DNA of 64,000 bases from Alteromonas sp. RKMC-009 (GTDB lineage: Bacteria; Pseudomonadota; Gammaproteobacteria; Enterobacterales; Alteromonadaceae), in assembly GCF_003584565.2 (NCBI RefSeq), contig NZ_CP031010.1:4836001-4900000 (forward strand), in the 5' to 3' direction. Below are positions 37,076 to 45,260 of this stretch, one piece after another. Numbering within the stretch: position 1 is the first letter of the stretch; each line of letters opens with the position of its first letter. Under the pieces are notes generated by a model. That model did not search any database and was not told the DNA's origin. It saw nothing but the letters and a program-made list of their open reading frames with translations. The translations under genes and the position numbers were made by a program.

Positions 37076-37920
37076 AATAAAGCGTCAACCAGGGGCTCGT
37101 TACGGCGGGAAGACAAACAGCTGATCCCCAGCTCATAAGCTTCAATATCGCCAACCTGTATTTTGCTGACACTGCCTGCCATAGAAGAATGATCCAGCAC
37201 AACCTGAGGTACAAACCCCACACCGCACTCCAGTGCCACCATGCTCACAATGGCCTCATTTCCTCCCACAGAAGCATACACGTTAGGTCTTATCCCGTGT
37301 TCCGCAAACCAGTGATAAGCAATCCGTCGCGTGGGGCCGTGTTCCGGCATGATCACCTGATGCCGCCGCCAGTCAATCTGAGCCAGTTCAGTAAGCCGCC
37401 AGTCACGGGGAGCAATCAGCACCAGCGGCACTTTATCCAGTGGAGTAAAAGTCATATCGGTGGGGAAGTCCGGAGCATGAATAGCGATCGCCACGTCGCA
37501 TTCCTTGTGCTTTACCTTTTCGTTAGCCAGCGCCGGATCACCGGTCACCAGCCTGATATCCACACCGGGATAGCGGGAACGAAACTGCCTGAGCAGGGCC
37601 GGCAGATGGCTCTGGCTGGCCGTTACCGAGCAAAATACACTGAGCTCCCCCTGTAATGCTTCACTGTCATCGTGCAGTTCACGTTGCAAAGATTGCCAGT
37701 CTTTCAACACTTCCGTAGAGAACGCCAGCAGCTTATGGCCGGCATGGGTCAGGACCACAGAACGGTTATTCCGCTTCAGCAACACTGCACCGCACTCTTC
37801 TTCAAGCCTCTGAATACAACGACTTAGCGTGGATGGTGACACATACATCGCCTCGGCGGTGTCACCGAAATGTAAACTGGATGCGAGATGATTGAAAAGT
37901 TGAAGTGAACGGAAATCCAT
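37057..37920 (-). CDS. ilvY: LysR-family regulator IlvY, activator of ilvC
   Basis: A 287-residue LysR regulator. The helix-turn-helix reads FGDTAEAMYVSPSTLSRCIQRLEEE and the effector domain includes LSVFCSVTASQSHLPALL and ASVGGNEAIVSMVALECGVG, both very like E. coli IlvY. IlvY binds acetolactate or acetohydroxybutyrate and activates ilvC. The ATG at 37920 begins MDFRSLQLFNHLA as in IlvY; the longer frame adds an unlikely 18 residues. It is divergent from ilvC across 155 bp that carry a likely operator. Its 3' end overlaps yifB. Confidence 0.95.
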   Translation of the reverse strand: MDFRSLQLFNHLASSLHFGDTAEAMYVSPSTLSRCIQRLEEECGAVLLKRNNRSVVLTHAGHKLLAFSTEVLKDWQSLQRELHDDSEALQGELSVFCSVTASQSHLPALLRQFRSRYPGVDIRLVTGDPALANEKVKHKECDVAIAIHAPDFPTDMTFTPLDKVPLVLIAPRDWRLTELAQIDWRRHQVIMPEHGPTRRIAYHWFAEHGIRPNVYASVGGNEAIVSMVALECGVGFVPQVVLDHSSMAGSVSKIQVGDIEAYELGISCLSSRRNEPLVDALFQIPLS

Positions 37921-37922
37921 AA

Positions 37923-37957
37923 ATATTGCAAAAAATGAAATACTGTTTTGCGAATAT
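37923..37957. promoter_or_regulatory. Candidate IlvY operator between ilvY and ilvC
   Basis: An imperfect dyad, ATATTGCAAAA (37923-37933) and TTTTGCGAATAT (37946-37957), lies just upstream of the ilvY start. IlvY of E. coli binds tandem operators in the corresponding divergent region, overlapping its own promoter. Identification rests on symmetry and position. Confidence 0.55.
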
Positions 37958-38044
37958 ATCATTTTCCAAAACAAAAGTGATCAAGTAATCTTCGCAGCAA
38001 GTCGTCATCGACGAGGTCATCGACTGGCTTTGAGCCCGTTGATA

Positions 38045-38076
38045 ATGACTAGATTAATGATGTTCGGAATTTTATA
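38045..38076 (+). repeat. Copy B of the ilvC leader repeat, ending at the ilvC start codon
   Basis: The 5' leader immediately before ilvC, including its CGGAA ribosome site; the last base is the A of the ilvC ATG. It is repeated at 34668-34700 upstream of ilvE. Homology stops at the start codon. Confidence 0.8.
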
Positions 38077-39557
38077 TGGCTAATTATTTTAATACTCTGT
38101 CTCTACGTCAGCAACTCGACCAGCTTGGTCGCTGTCGTTTCATGGAGCGCAGCGAATTCACAGACGGTTGTGAGTTCTTGAAAGGCAAGAAAGTTGTTAT
38201 CGTCGGCTGTGGTGCTCAGGGCCTGAACCAGGGTCTGAACATGAGAGATTCAGGGTTGGATGTTGCTTACGCATTGCGTCAGGCAGCAATCGACGAAAAA
38301 CGTGATTCTTTCCAGCGTGCAAGCAGCAACGGATTTAAAGTTGGTACCTATCAGGAACTGATCCCTGAAGCCGATCTGGTATACAACCTGACGCCTGATA
38401 AGCAGCACGCAAGCGTTGTTGAAGCGGTAATGCCGCTGATGAAAGAAGGTTCTGCATTAGGCTATTCTCACGGTTTTAATATCGTTGAAGAAGGTCAGCA
38501 AATCCGTAAAGACATCACGGTAGTGATGTGTGCACCTAAGTGTCCGGGTACTGAAGTACGTGAAGAATATAAGCGTGGTTTCGGTGTACCTACACTGATT
38601 GCGGTTCACCCTGAGAACGATCCGAAAGGTGAAGGCTGGGATATCGCAAAAGCACTGGCAAGCGCTACTGGCGGTGACCGTGCAGGTGTTCTGGAATCTT
38701 CTTTTGTTGCAGAAGTTAAATCAGACCTGATGGGCGAGCAAACCATTTTATGTGGTATGCAACAAGCCGCCGCTATCCTGGCATTTGAAAAAATGACTGC
38801 TGATGGCATCGACGCCGGCTATGCCGCTGCGTTAATTCAGTATGGTCTGGAAACCATCACCGAAGCCCTGAAAATCGGTGGTGTAACAAACATGATGGAC
38901 AGACTGTCAAACCCTGCGAAAATCAAAGCGTTTGATTTGTCTGAACAACTGACCGATCTGTTACGTCCACTGTTTGAAAAACATCAGGACGACATCATCA
39001 GCGGCGAGTTTTCCCGCACTATGATGGAAGATTGGGCAAACGGTGATGCCAACCTGCTTAAATGGCGTGAAGAAACTGGTCAGTCTGGTTTTGAAAATGC
39101 ACCTAAGTATGATGGTAAAATCACTGAGCAAGAATTTTTTGACCACGGCATCCTGTTAGTTGCCATGATCAAGTGCGGTGTAGAAGTTGCCTTCGACGTA
39201 ATGGTTGAAGCAGGTATCTTACCTGAGTCTGCCTACTACGAATCACTGCATGAAACACCATTGATTTCAAACACTATCGCACGTAAGCGTCTGTATGAAA
39301 TGAACGTGGTAATTTCCGATACTGCTGAGTACGGTAACTACCTGTTCGCAAATGCTGCAGTACCGCTGATGCGCGAGAAGTTTATGCCGTCTATCGATAC
39401 CAGTGTTATCGGCAAAGGTTTAAATGTCAGCTCTAATCAAGTTGATAACCGCCGCCTGGTAGAAGTAAATGATGCCATCCGTAATACCGGTGTAGAAGCT
39501 ATCGGTAAAGAATTACGCGGCTACATGACGGACATGAAAGCCATCATTGGTGTGTAA
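38076..39557 (+). CDS. ilvC: Ketol-acid reductoisomerase, class II
   Basis: A 493-residue enzyme that isomerises and reduces acetolactate and acetohydroxybutyrate with NADPH and Mg2+. The long class II form is clear from length (E. coli 491). The nucleotide-binding loop is [21 protein letters not shown] with VAYALRQ after it; [25 protein letters not shown] block (here [15 protein letters not shown]) and [17 protein letters not shown] carry substrate and metal ligands. CGGAA lies before the ATG. It is activated, in relatives, by IlvY, encoded divergently next to it. A terminator follows. Confidence 0.98.
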   Translation: MANYFNTLSLRQQLDQLGRCRFMERSEFTDGCEFLKGKKVVIVGCGAQGLNQGLNMRDSGLDVAYALRQAAIDEKRDSFQRASSNGFKVGTYQELIPEADLVYNLTPDKQHASVVEAVMPLMKEGSALGYSHGFNIVEEGQQIRKDITVVMCAPKCPGTEVREEYKRGFGVPTLIAVHPENDPKGEGWDIAKALASATGGDRAGVLESSFVAEVKSDLMGEQTILCGMQQAAAILAFEKMTADGIDAGYAAALIQYGLETITEALKIGGVTNMMDRLSNPAKIKAFDLSEQLTDLLRPLFEKHQDDIISGEFSRTMMEDWANGDANLLKWREETGQSGFENAPKYDGKITEQEFFDHGILLVAMIKCGVEVAFDVMVEAGILPESAYYESLHETPLISNTIARKRLYEMNVVISDTAEYGNYLFANAAVPLMREKFMPSIDTSVIGKGLNVSSNQVDNRRLVEVNDAIRNTGVEAIGKELRGYMTDMKAIIGV

Positions 39558-39593
39558 CGATTTCTGTCGTTAGGTGCTTAACCAAGCCCTCTT

Positions 39594-39620
39594 GCCCGAC
39601 CATTTTGGTCGGGCTTTTTT
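39594..39620 (+). terminator. Rho-independent terminator of ilvC
   Basis: 8-bp stem GCCCGACC/GGTCGGGC (39594-39601 and 39607-39614) with a 5-nt loop, followed by TTTTTT, 37 bp after the ilvC stop. Confidence 0.94.
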
Positions 39621-39702
39621 ATGCCTGAAATTCCATATCTGCACACAAAAACACCGGCAGAACGCCGGCGCTTGAATTGAGTAAGCCATACCGCTGCGCT
39701 GT

Positions 39703-41667
39703 TTATTTACCGGGCCCTGCAATATCGATTTCCGGTAACGGCTCTGCAGTGTCAAAGCCCAGCACCTGAGAATAGAAATACAGTTCAGCATTCAGGGCTG
39801 TCACAATATTCTCAGACTTTCTGAAACCATGCCCTTCACCTTCGAACGACACGTAAGCTGTCGGAATACCTTTGTCTTTCAGTGCTTCGAAAATCATCTC
39901 TGACTGATTTGGAGGTACCACTTTGTCTTCCAGACCCTGTAGCAGCAGTAGCGGTGCATTGAAGCCATCAAGATGATGGATGGGTGAGCGTTCAATGTAC
40001 AGGTCCTTTCGTTCCGGATACGGTCCGATCACCTGGTCAAGATAGCGGGATTCAAACTTGTGAGTATCTCCCGCCAGCGCTTCAAGATCGCTGACGCCAT
40101 AATGGCTCGCGCCCGCTTTGAACACGTCACTGAATGCCAGGGCCGCAAGCGTCGTGTAGCCACCGGCACTGCCACCGCGAATAATGAGCTTTCCGGCATC
40201 TGCCAGCCCCTGATCCGCCAGCCACTGCGCGCCGGCCACGGCATCTTCTACATCTGTTACACCCCATTCACCGTAAAGTGCATGACGATATTCACGCCCA
40301 TAGCCCGTACTGCCGCGATAATTAAGGTCAAGAATACCGAAGCCCCGGCTGGTCCAGAAATACTTACTCACTGAATAGGTGGGTGACGCTTTTGATGTCG
40401 GCCCGCCGTGGATCATCACAATAAGTGGCGGCGCACTGCCTTCAGGTGCTGTCACGTCCGGATTCGCCGGCGGGAAATACGTGCCGTATGCTTTCGCGTT
40501 TTCACCCACCGGGAAACTCACTTCCTGAATGGTTGGCACCCACGCAGGGGACAGCGCGGAATCACTGGAGGTTGTGATCACACTGACTTCAGGGGAGTCA
40601 GCGGTTAGATCAGATAAAGCAATCAGTTCACCCGGACGGGTTTGCGGATCCTGAATGACATACAATGCAGAGTCCGACTCAACAAAGTCTTCAATAGCCG
40701 CACTTTCCGGTGTCAGCACCCGCATTTCGCCGGTTTTTCTGTCTAACAGATAAAGCTGGCCGATGGCCCCCTGAACCACATTCGCCAGAATGGAACCATC
40801 CTGACGGATGCGGTAGTAATGCTTACCCACCTGCCAGGCCGGTCCGCCAGTCTCTGAATTCTCCGGCTGCGGGGACAACAGAGTAAATGCAGTGCCTGAT
40901 ACCTGATACAGTGACCACCAGTTATTGCGGTCGCTCAGCACGTACAGATTGCCTTCTTCATCCCACTGGGGATCGATAGCCGATTCCCCGGTATCCGGGT
41001 TATGTTCTGTCAGCCCTTCAAGTTTGCCGTCAGCGGCAAAGGTAGCCGACCAGAGCGTTGTGTTATCCCAGGGCATATCCGGATGATTCCACGCGATAAA
41101 GGCAACGGATTTGCCATCCGGAGACAGCCCGGGTGCAGACACAAAGCTGCTGCATGAAAAAAGCACGTCGCCTTCTGACATCCCTTCAACCGGAATGGCG
41201 ACCAGCGTATTCTCCGGCTCACCGGACACGCGATGATCTTCGCGGATACAAATCAGCCGGTGACGGGGCGCATCAAGCTCAAAGGCACCAAAACGAACGT
41301 TTGCTGCCGGAGTGATAGCCACCGGCGCTTCGCCAATGACCATGCGGTAAACACGCTGATCATTAAAATGCGTAAACCAGACCACGCCGTTATTAATCAA
41401 CATGGAACGGCCACCGTACTCATGTACCCGTGTTCTTGCATTCCACGGTGCAGGCAGCACCTCTTGTGGCTCACCTCCACTTTGTCCCTTTTTTCTGCGC
41501 ATGATGGTACACCGGCCACCTTCTTCAGGCCGGGACTCAACCCAGTAAACAAAGTCACCATCGACGGCCAGAGAGGACAGACCGCGACTACCCTGCACAA
41601 CCGCCTGAGCGGAGACAGGAGATGGCCAGCCGCCATATCCGGTGGTGTGAGAAGAAGGTGTATTCAT
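39703..41667 (-). CDS. S9 family prolyl oligopeptidase-like peptidase
   Basis: A 654-residue protein with an N-terminal beta-propeller domain (about residues 30-400) and a C-terminal alpha/beta hydrolase. The nucleophile serine is in IIRGGSAGGYTTLA, the aspartate likely in LEDKVVPP, and the histidine in GEGHGF. YRGSTGYGREYR is an oligopeptidase signature. There is no signal peptide, so it is probably cytosolic and cleaves short peptides. I chose the ATG at 41667, which has AGGA 7 nt upstream, over a longer frame. It stands alone on the minus strand. Confidence 0.9.
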   Translation of the reverse strand: MNTPSSHTTGYGGWPSPVSAQAVVQGSRGLSSLAVDGDFVYWVESRPEEGGRCTIMRRKKGQSGGEPQEVLPAPWNARTRVHEYGGRSMLINNGVVWFTHFNDQRVYRMVIGEAPVAITPAANVRFGAFELDAPRHRLICIREDHRVSGEPENTLVAIPVEGMSEGDVLFSCSSFVSAPGLSPDGKSVAFIAWNHPDMPWDNTTLWSATFAADGKLEGLTEHNPDTGESAIDPQWDEEGNLYVLSDRNNWWSLYQVSGTAFTLLSPQPENSETGGPAWQVGKHYYRIRQDGSILANVVQGAIGQLYLLDRKTGEMRVLTPESAAIEDFVESDSALYVIQDPQTRPGELIALSDLTADSPEVSVITTSSDSALSPAWVPTIQEVSFPVGENAKAYGTYFPPANPDVTAPEGSAPPLIVMIHGGPTSKASPTYSVSKYFWTSRGFGILDLNYRGSTGYGREYRHALYGEWGVTDVEDAVAGAQWLADQGLADAGKLIIRGGSAGGYTTLAALAFSDVFKAGASHYGVSDLEALAGDTHKFESRYLDQVIGPYPERKDLYIERSPIHHLDGFNAPLLLLQGLEDKVVPPNQSEMIFEALKDKGIPTAYVSFEGEGHGFRKSENIVTALNAELYFYSQVLGFDTAEPLPEIDIAGPGK

Positions 41668-41816
41668 GAAGCTTCCTGTCTGGTAACGGTTGTCAGTCCG
41701 GTTTGCCCCGGTGAACTGGGGCAAACCACCTCCGCACAAGATACCGCATCAGGAAGCGGGTTTGAATGCAGGGCTTACATTTACATATTCAAATGTGTAC
41801 AGCCCTGCCGCCGGTT

Positions 41817-43031
41817 TCAGTGCACTGACTTTTCTGCAAATCTCACGCTCACAAAAGCGAGGGAGAAGAAGATCAGGAAGCCAAATCCGATAGGATATAA
41901 GGTGCCGTTTAAGAAACTGTCGATAGACAATGCGATAGGAACAGAGAATATACTCGACATGGATCCGATGATAGCTGCGCCAAGGCCGGCCATCTGTCCC
42001 AGAGGCTGCATTGCAAGGGCGTTCAGATTACCGAACAGGATACCCACAAAGAAGAATCCGCAGAACATAACCGGCAGAAGCAAGGTCAGAGGAGGTAATC
42101 CGCTGAATGCCGTGATAAGCGCCAGGAAAACGACAGAGAAACTCACAACGCCGTATAACGCAATACCCACCAGCTTTTTCATACCAAAGCGTACTACCAT
42201 CGTGCCGTTAAAGAACGATGCCAGACCGATGGAGAACGCGAGGAATGCAAAGATAAACGGGAACATGGTACCTGTGTCGTAATATTCCTGAAAAATGGTC
42301 TGTGAAGCGCTCAGGTATCCCAGGAAAGCACCGAACATAAAACCCATAGCGACGGTATAACCCATCACGTTTCCGTGGGTCAGAATAAACTTCGAAGACT
42401 GGAAAAATTTAGACCAGGCGAAGCGGCCCCGCCGGTCAGCTGGCAGTGTCTCCGGCTGGCGGGACAAAAACCATGTGCCGGTGAACACAGAGACAATCAG
42501 AAACAGCGTAAAAATATGCGTCCAGTGGAAGAACGTCAGGACAGCCTGACCCACCATCGGCGCAATCATCGGCACCAGAATGAAAACCATCATGATAAAT
42601 GACATCACTCTGGCCATTGCATCACCCACATACAAATCGCGGATGATCGCCATTGCAGCCACACGGGGGCCGGAAACACCGAATGCCTGTATTAAACGGC
42701 CGGCCAGCATGGTAGACATGTCGTCTGCCATCATACAGACCACTGTGCCTACAACGAAAATCGAGATGCCAAGTAAAATGGCTTCCCGCCGGCCACGGGT
42801 ATCAGAATAAGGGCCAAAAAAGAGCTGACCAAAAGCCATGCCGCCGAAGAAAATAGACACAATCAGATGCGCATCATGGGGATCGTCTGCATGCAGCGCT
42901 TCGCCAATCTGGATCAGAGCAGGCAACATCGCGTCGATGCTCAGGGCAACCAATGAAGTCATTAACGCCATCAGAGCAACAAACTCGACAAGGCCCAGCG
43001 TTGGCTTAATTGGGGAAGGGTTTTCTGACAT
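41817..43031 (-). CDS. Bcr/CflA-type multidrug efflux MFS transporter
   Basis: A 404-residue protein with twelve hydrophobic helices. The DHA1-type loop motif is GQLFFGPYSDTRGRREAILLG between helices 2 and 3, and the antiporter motif C region appears as RLIQAFGVSGPRVAAMAIIRDLY, typical of Bcr/CflA. These proteins export drugs or small metabolites with protons; the substrate here is unknown. It is a single gene about 150 bp from the S9 peptidase, on the same strand. Confidence 0.9.
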   Translation of the reverse strand: MSENPSPIKPTLGLVEFVALMALMTSLVALSIDAMLPALIQIGEALHADDPHDAHLIVSIFFGGMAFGQLFFGPYSDTRGRREAILLGISIFVVGTVVCMMADDMSTMLAGRLIQAFGVSGPRVAAMAIIRDLYVGDAMARVMSFIMMVFILVPMIAPMVGQAVLTFFHWTHIFTLFLIVSVFTGTWFLSRQPETLPADRRGRFAWSKFFQSSKFILTHGNVMGYTVAMGFMFGAFLGYLSASQTIFQEYYDTGTMFPFIFAFLAFSIGLASFFNGTMVVRFGMKKLVGIALYGVVSFSVVFLALITAFSGLPPLTLLLPVMFCGFFFVGILFGNLNALAMQPLGQMAGLGAAIIGSMSSIFSVPIALSIDSFLNGTLYPIGFGFLIFFSLAFVSVRFAEKSVH

Positions 43032-43451
43032 GTGTGTTGTCTACTCTAGTCGACATAAAATAAAGGGCGCATAGTATAGCCTGAATTTGCCGGAAATTGC
43101 GTCAGTCTTTACCGCCGGAATGTAGAAAATTTACACCTTTTAAAGCATAACCGGTTTGATAAAACGCATACCCCGGCAAAATAGCGCCTTTTGAACTTTG
43201 CAGTCCGGGATATACTCTAACGCCTGTGATAATGGAGCTTTAGTTTCAACGGCAATTTTACGCAGTTTATAGCGTCTGAAAGATGATCGTTTTGCATCGT
43301 TTCTACGAATACCATTATCATTGTACGACCGTTTTTTTAGGGTAGGCATCCATCAATACTGTTTTCCGGCTTTTGCAAGAGAGCCTTTCTATCACGGGGC
43401 TTTAATGCACACTTTCCATCTGCACCACAGGAAAAGGAAATTCGCCCGGTT
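43032..43451. other. Intergenic region before tamA with a doubtful small reading frame
   Basis: This 420-bp gap separates the efflux transporter (minus) from tamA (plus). It should contain both promoters, and AGGAAAAGGA lies before tamA. I could not assign -35/-10 boxes with confidence. The only reading frame of note is the small minus-strand one described separately. No hairpin terminator or RNA was recognised. Confidence 0.4.
43140..43349 (-). CDS. Possible small basic protein, unknown
   Basis: A 69-codon frame encoding an Arg/Lys-rich N-terminal half (LKKRSYNDNGIRRNDAKRSS, then FRRYKLRKIAVETK) and a C-terminal part with two cysteines. The composition is that of a nucleic-acid-binding or ribosome-associated small protein rather than random sequence, but there is no convincing ribosome site before the ATG and no match to a family I know. 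It lies alone in an intergenic gap. It may be spurious. Confidence 0.3.
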   Translation of the reverse strand: MPTLKKRSYNDNGIRRNDAKRSSFRRYKLRKIAVETKAPLSQALEYIPDCKVQKALFCRGMRFIKPVML

Positions 43452-45260
43452 ATGATTCACCGTTTTACTGTTAACGCCTGGCAGCGTTTTGTGCTGTCCT
43501 GCGCCCTTGTGTTACCTGCATTTTGCACCTTCGCCATCGATGTGGATATTGAAGGCGTAGAAGACGGGAAACTGGAAGATAATATCCGTTTACACCTTAA
43601 CAGTCTGGATATCAGCAAAGATGTGTTGTCAGACCCGTTCTGGCAGGATGAGCTGGGTGCGACAGTGTCAACAGCGGTTGAGCCTTTCGGCTATTACAAC
43701 AGCACGACGACCGTAGAAGTATCCGGCGATGATGTGATCCTTCATGTGAATCTGGACACGCCGCTGACAGTGACCAATGTTACCCGTGAGATCATCGGTA
43801 CCGGCCGTGAAGATAAAGATTTCCGTGACCGCTTTAATGCCTTTTCGCTGAAAAAAGGCGATGTACTGAATCAGCCGGTATACGAAAACTTTAAATCGTC
43901 CATGTTTAATTACGCGTTGTCCCACGGTTATTTTGACTTTAACTGGCAGGCAACGCGGCTCGACCTGGTCAGGGAAGAAAGAGCAGCCAATATTCTGCTT
44001 ATCGCACAGAGCGGCCCCCGCTATAAGTTCGGTGAAGTAAAGCTGATTGGCGATCAGAAGTCTGAAGCCATCCTCAACCGGTTAAAGCCCTTTGAATCCG
44101 GCGAGTATTACTCGTCGGCGAAACTGACCGAATTTAACCGCCGTCTGAATCAGTCGGGTTACTTCTCACGAGTTATTGCCCGTCCGGTGGTCAGCGAAGC
44201 GGTGGATCTGACTGTGCCCGTTGAGATTACACTGGTACACAAGCCCCGGGATACCTTTAACGTGGGCCTGGGTGCGGCTACAGATACAGGTGCCCGGTTG
44301 CGGTTAAAATGGGAACGGCCATGGATCAACACACGGGGACACTCGGTTACCTCTGAACTGTTTTTATCTTCTCCGGAGCAGTCGTTTACGGTGGACTACC
44401 GTATTCCAATGCAAGATATCACCAATGACTACCTTAGTATTGAAGGCGGTTACCAGTTTATTGACTACAGCAATACCAATACCGAGGCTGAAACCCTTAC
44501 CGTTGCCGCGCACCGTTACTGGCAGGAAGCCAATTCCCCCTGGCAGCAGGACGGCTCGCTGACTTATCTGCGGGAAAATTACACCCAGGGTACGAGTGTG
44601 GAACAGACAACCCAGTTGGTAATGCCGGGGTACGCCATACGTTATCTGGATCGTAACGACCCGCTGAATATCACCAGAGGCACCTACCTCCAGGCGTTTT
44701 TCCAGTTTGGCCGTGACAACGCCGGTTCTGACATCAATATCACTAAGACCGTTTTGGAAGGCGGCATGATCCGTACACTCAATAAACACTGGCTGATGCT
44801 GAGAGCAGAAGGCGGTGCCATTGAGACCAATGACTTTTACCGTGTACCTGCATCACTGCGGTTTTTCGCCGGTGGTGATCAGAGTATCCGGGGCTTCGCT
44901 TACCGCGATATCTCACCGAAAAAGAATGTTTATATTGACCCGGAAACTGGTGAAGAGATTGTTGACGTCATTATCGACCCGGAAACCGGAGAGGAACTTA
45001 CCGACGTGTCGGTGGGCGGCCGCTACCTGGTGACGGCCAGTGTTGAATACGCCTACCGTATAGCCGAAAACTGGCGTGCTGCGGTCTTCACTGACGCCGG
45101 TACGGCAACCAACGACTTTGACGAAGGCCTGGCTTATGGCTTTGGTGTGGGTTTTCACTGGTTATCGCCTATTGGACCTGTGCGGGTTTATGGTGCCAGA
45201 GGTCTGTCTGAATTCGAAAACAGCTGGCGGCTTCACTTTATTCTGGGGCCGGAACTATGA
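43452..45260 (+). CDS. tamA: TamA, outer-membrane subunit of the translocation and assembly module
   Basis: A 602-residue Omp85-family protein. A signal peptide (cleavage near TFAI, about residue 27) is followed by three POTRA domains (about 28-265, with GPRYKFGEVKLIGDQ in the last) and a 16-strand barrel containing the loop-6 motif GGDQSIRGFAYRDISP. TamA works with TamB to insert certain beta-barrel proteins or move phospholipids across the envelope. It is slightly longer than E. coli TamA (577) because of a repeated acidic insert after the loop-6 motif. Its stop overlaps the tamB start by 4 bp. Confidence 0.94.
   Translation: MIHRFTVNAWQRFVLSCALVLPAFCTFAIDVDIEGVEDGKLEDNIRLHLNSLDISKDVLSDPFWQDELGATVSTAVEPFGYYNSTTTVEVSGDDVILHVNLDTPLTVTNVTREIIGTGREDKDFRDRFNAFSLKKGDVLNQPVYENFKSSMFNYALSHGYFDFNWQATRLDLVREERAANILLIAQSGPRYKFGEVKLIGDQKSEAILNRLKPFESGEYYSSAKLTEFNRRLNQSGYFSRVIARPVVSEAVDLTVPVEITLVHKPRDTFNVGLGAATDTGARLRLKWERPWINTRGHSVTSELFLSSPEQSFTVDYRIPMQDITNDYLSIEGGYQFIDYSNTNTEAETLTVAAHRYWQEANSPWQQDGSLTYLRENYTQGTSVEQTTQLVMPGYAIRYLDRNDPLNITRGTYLQAFFQFGRDNAGSDINITKTVLEGGMIRTLNKHWLMLRAEGGAIETNDFYRVPASLRFFAGGDQSIRGFAYRDISPKKNVYIDPETGEEIVDVIIDPETGEELTDVSVGGRYLVTASVEYAYRIAENWRAAVFTDAGTATNDFDEGLAYGFGVGFHWLSPIGPVRVYGARGLSEFENSWRLHFILGPEL
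44937..45014 (+). repeat. Two-unit tandem repeat in tamA loop 6 (13 codons each)
   Basis: Two 39-bp units encode DPETGEEIVDVII and DPETGEELTDVSV. They lie just after the RGF loop motif and before the next barrel strand (VTASVEYAYR), so the repeat extends an extracellular loop with acidic residues. Confidence 0.85.

Noticed and set aside
41233..42282. A 349-codon plus-strand frame
   Set aside because: It lies antisense to the S9 peptidase and the Bcr/CflA transporter, both with clear motifs, and its product has no recognisable domain or ribosome site.
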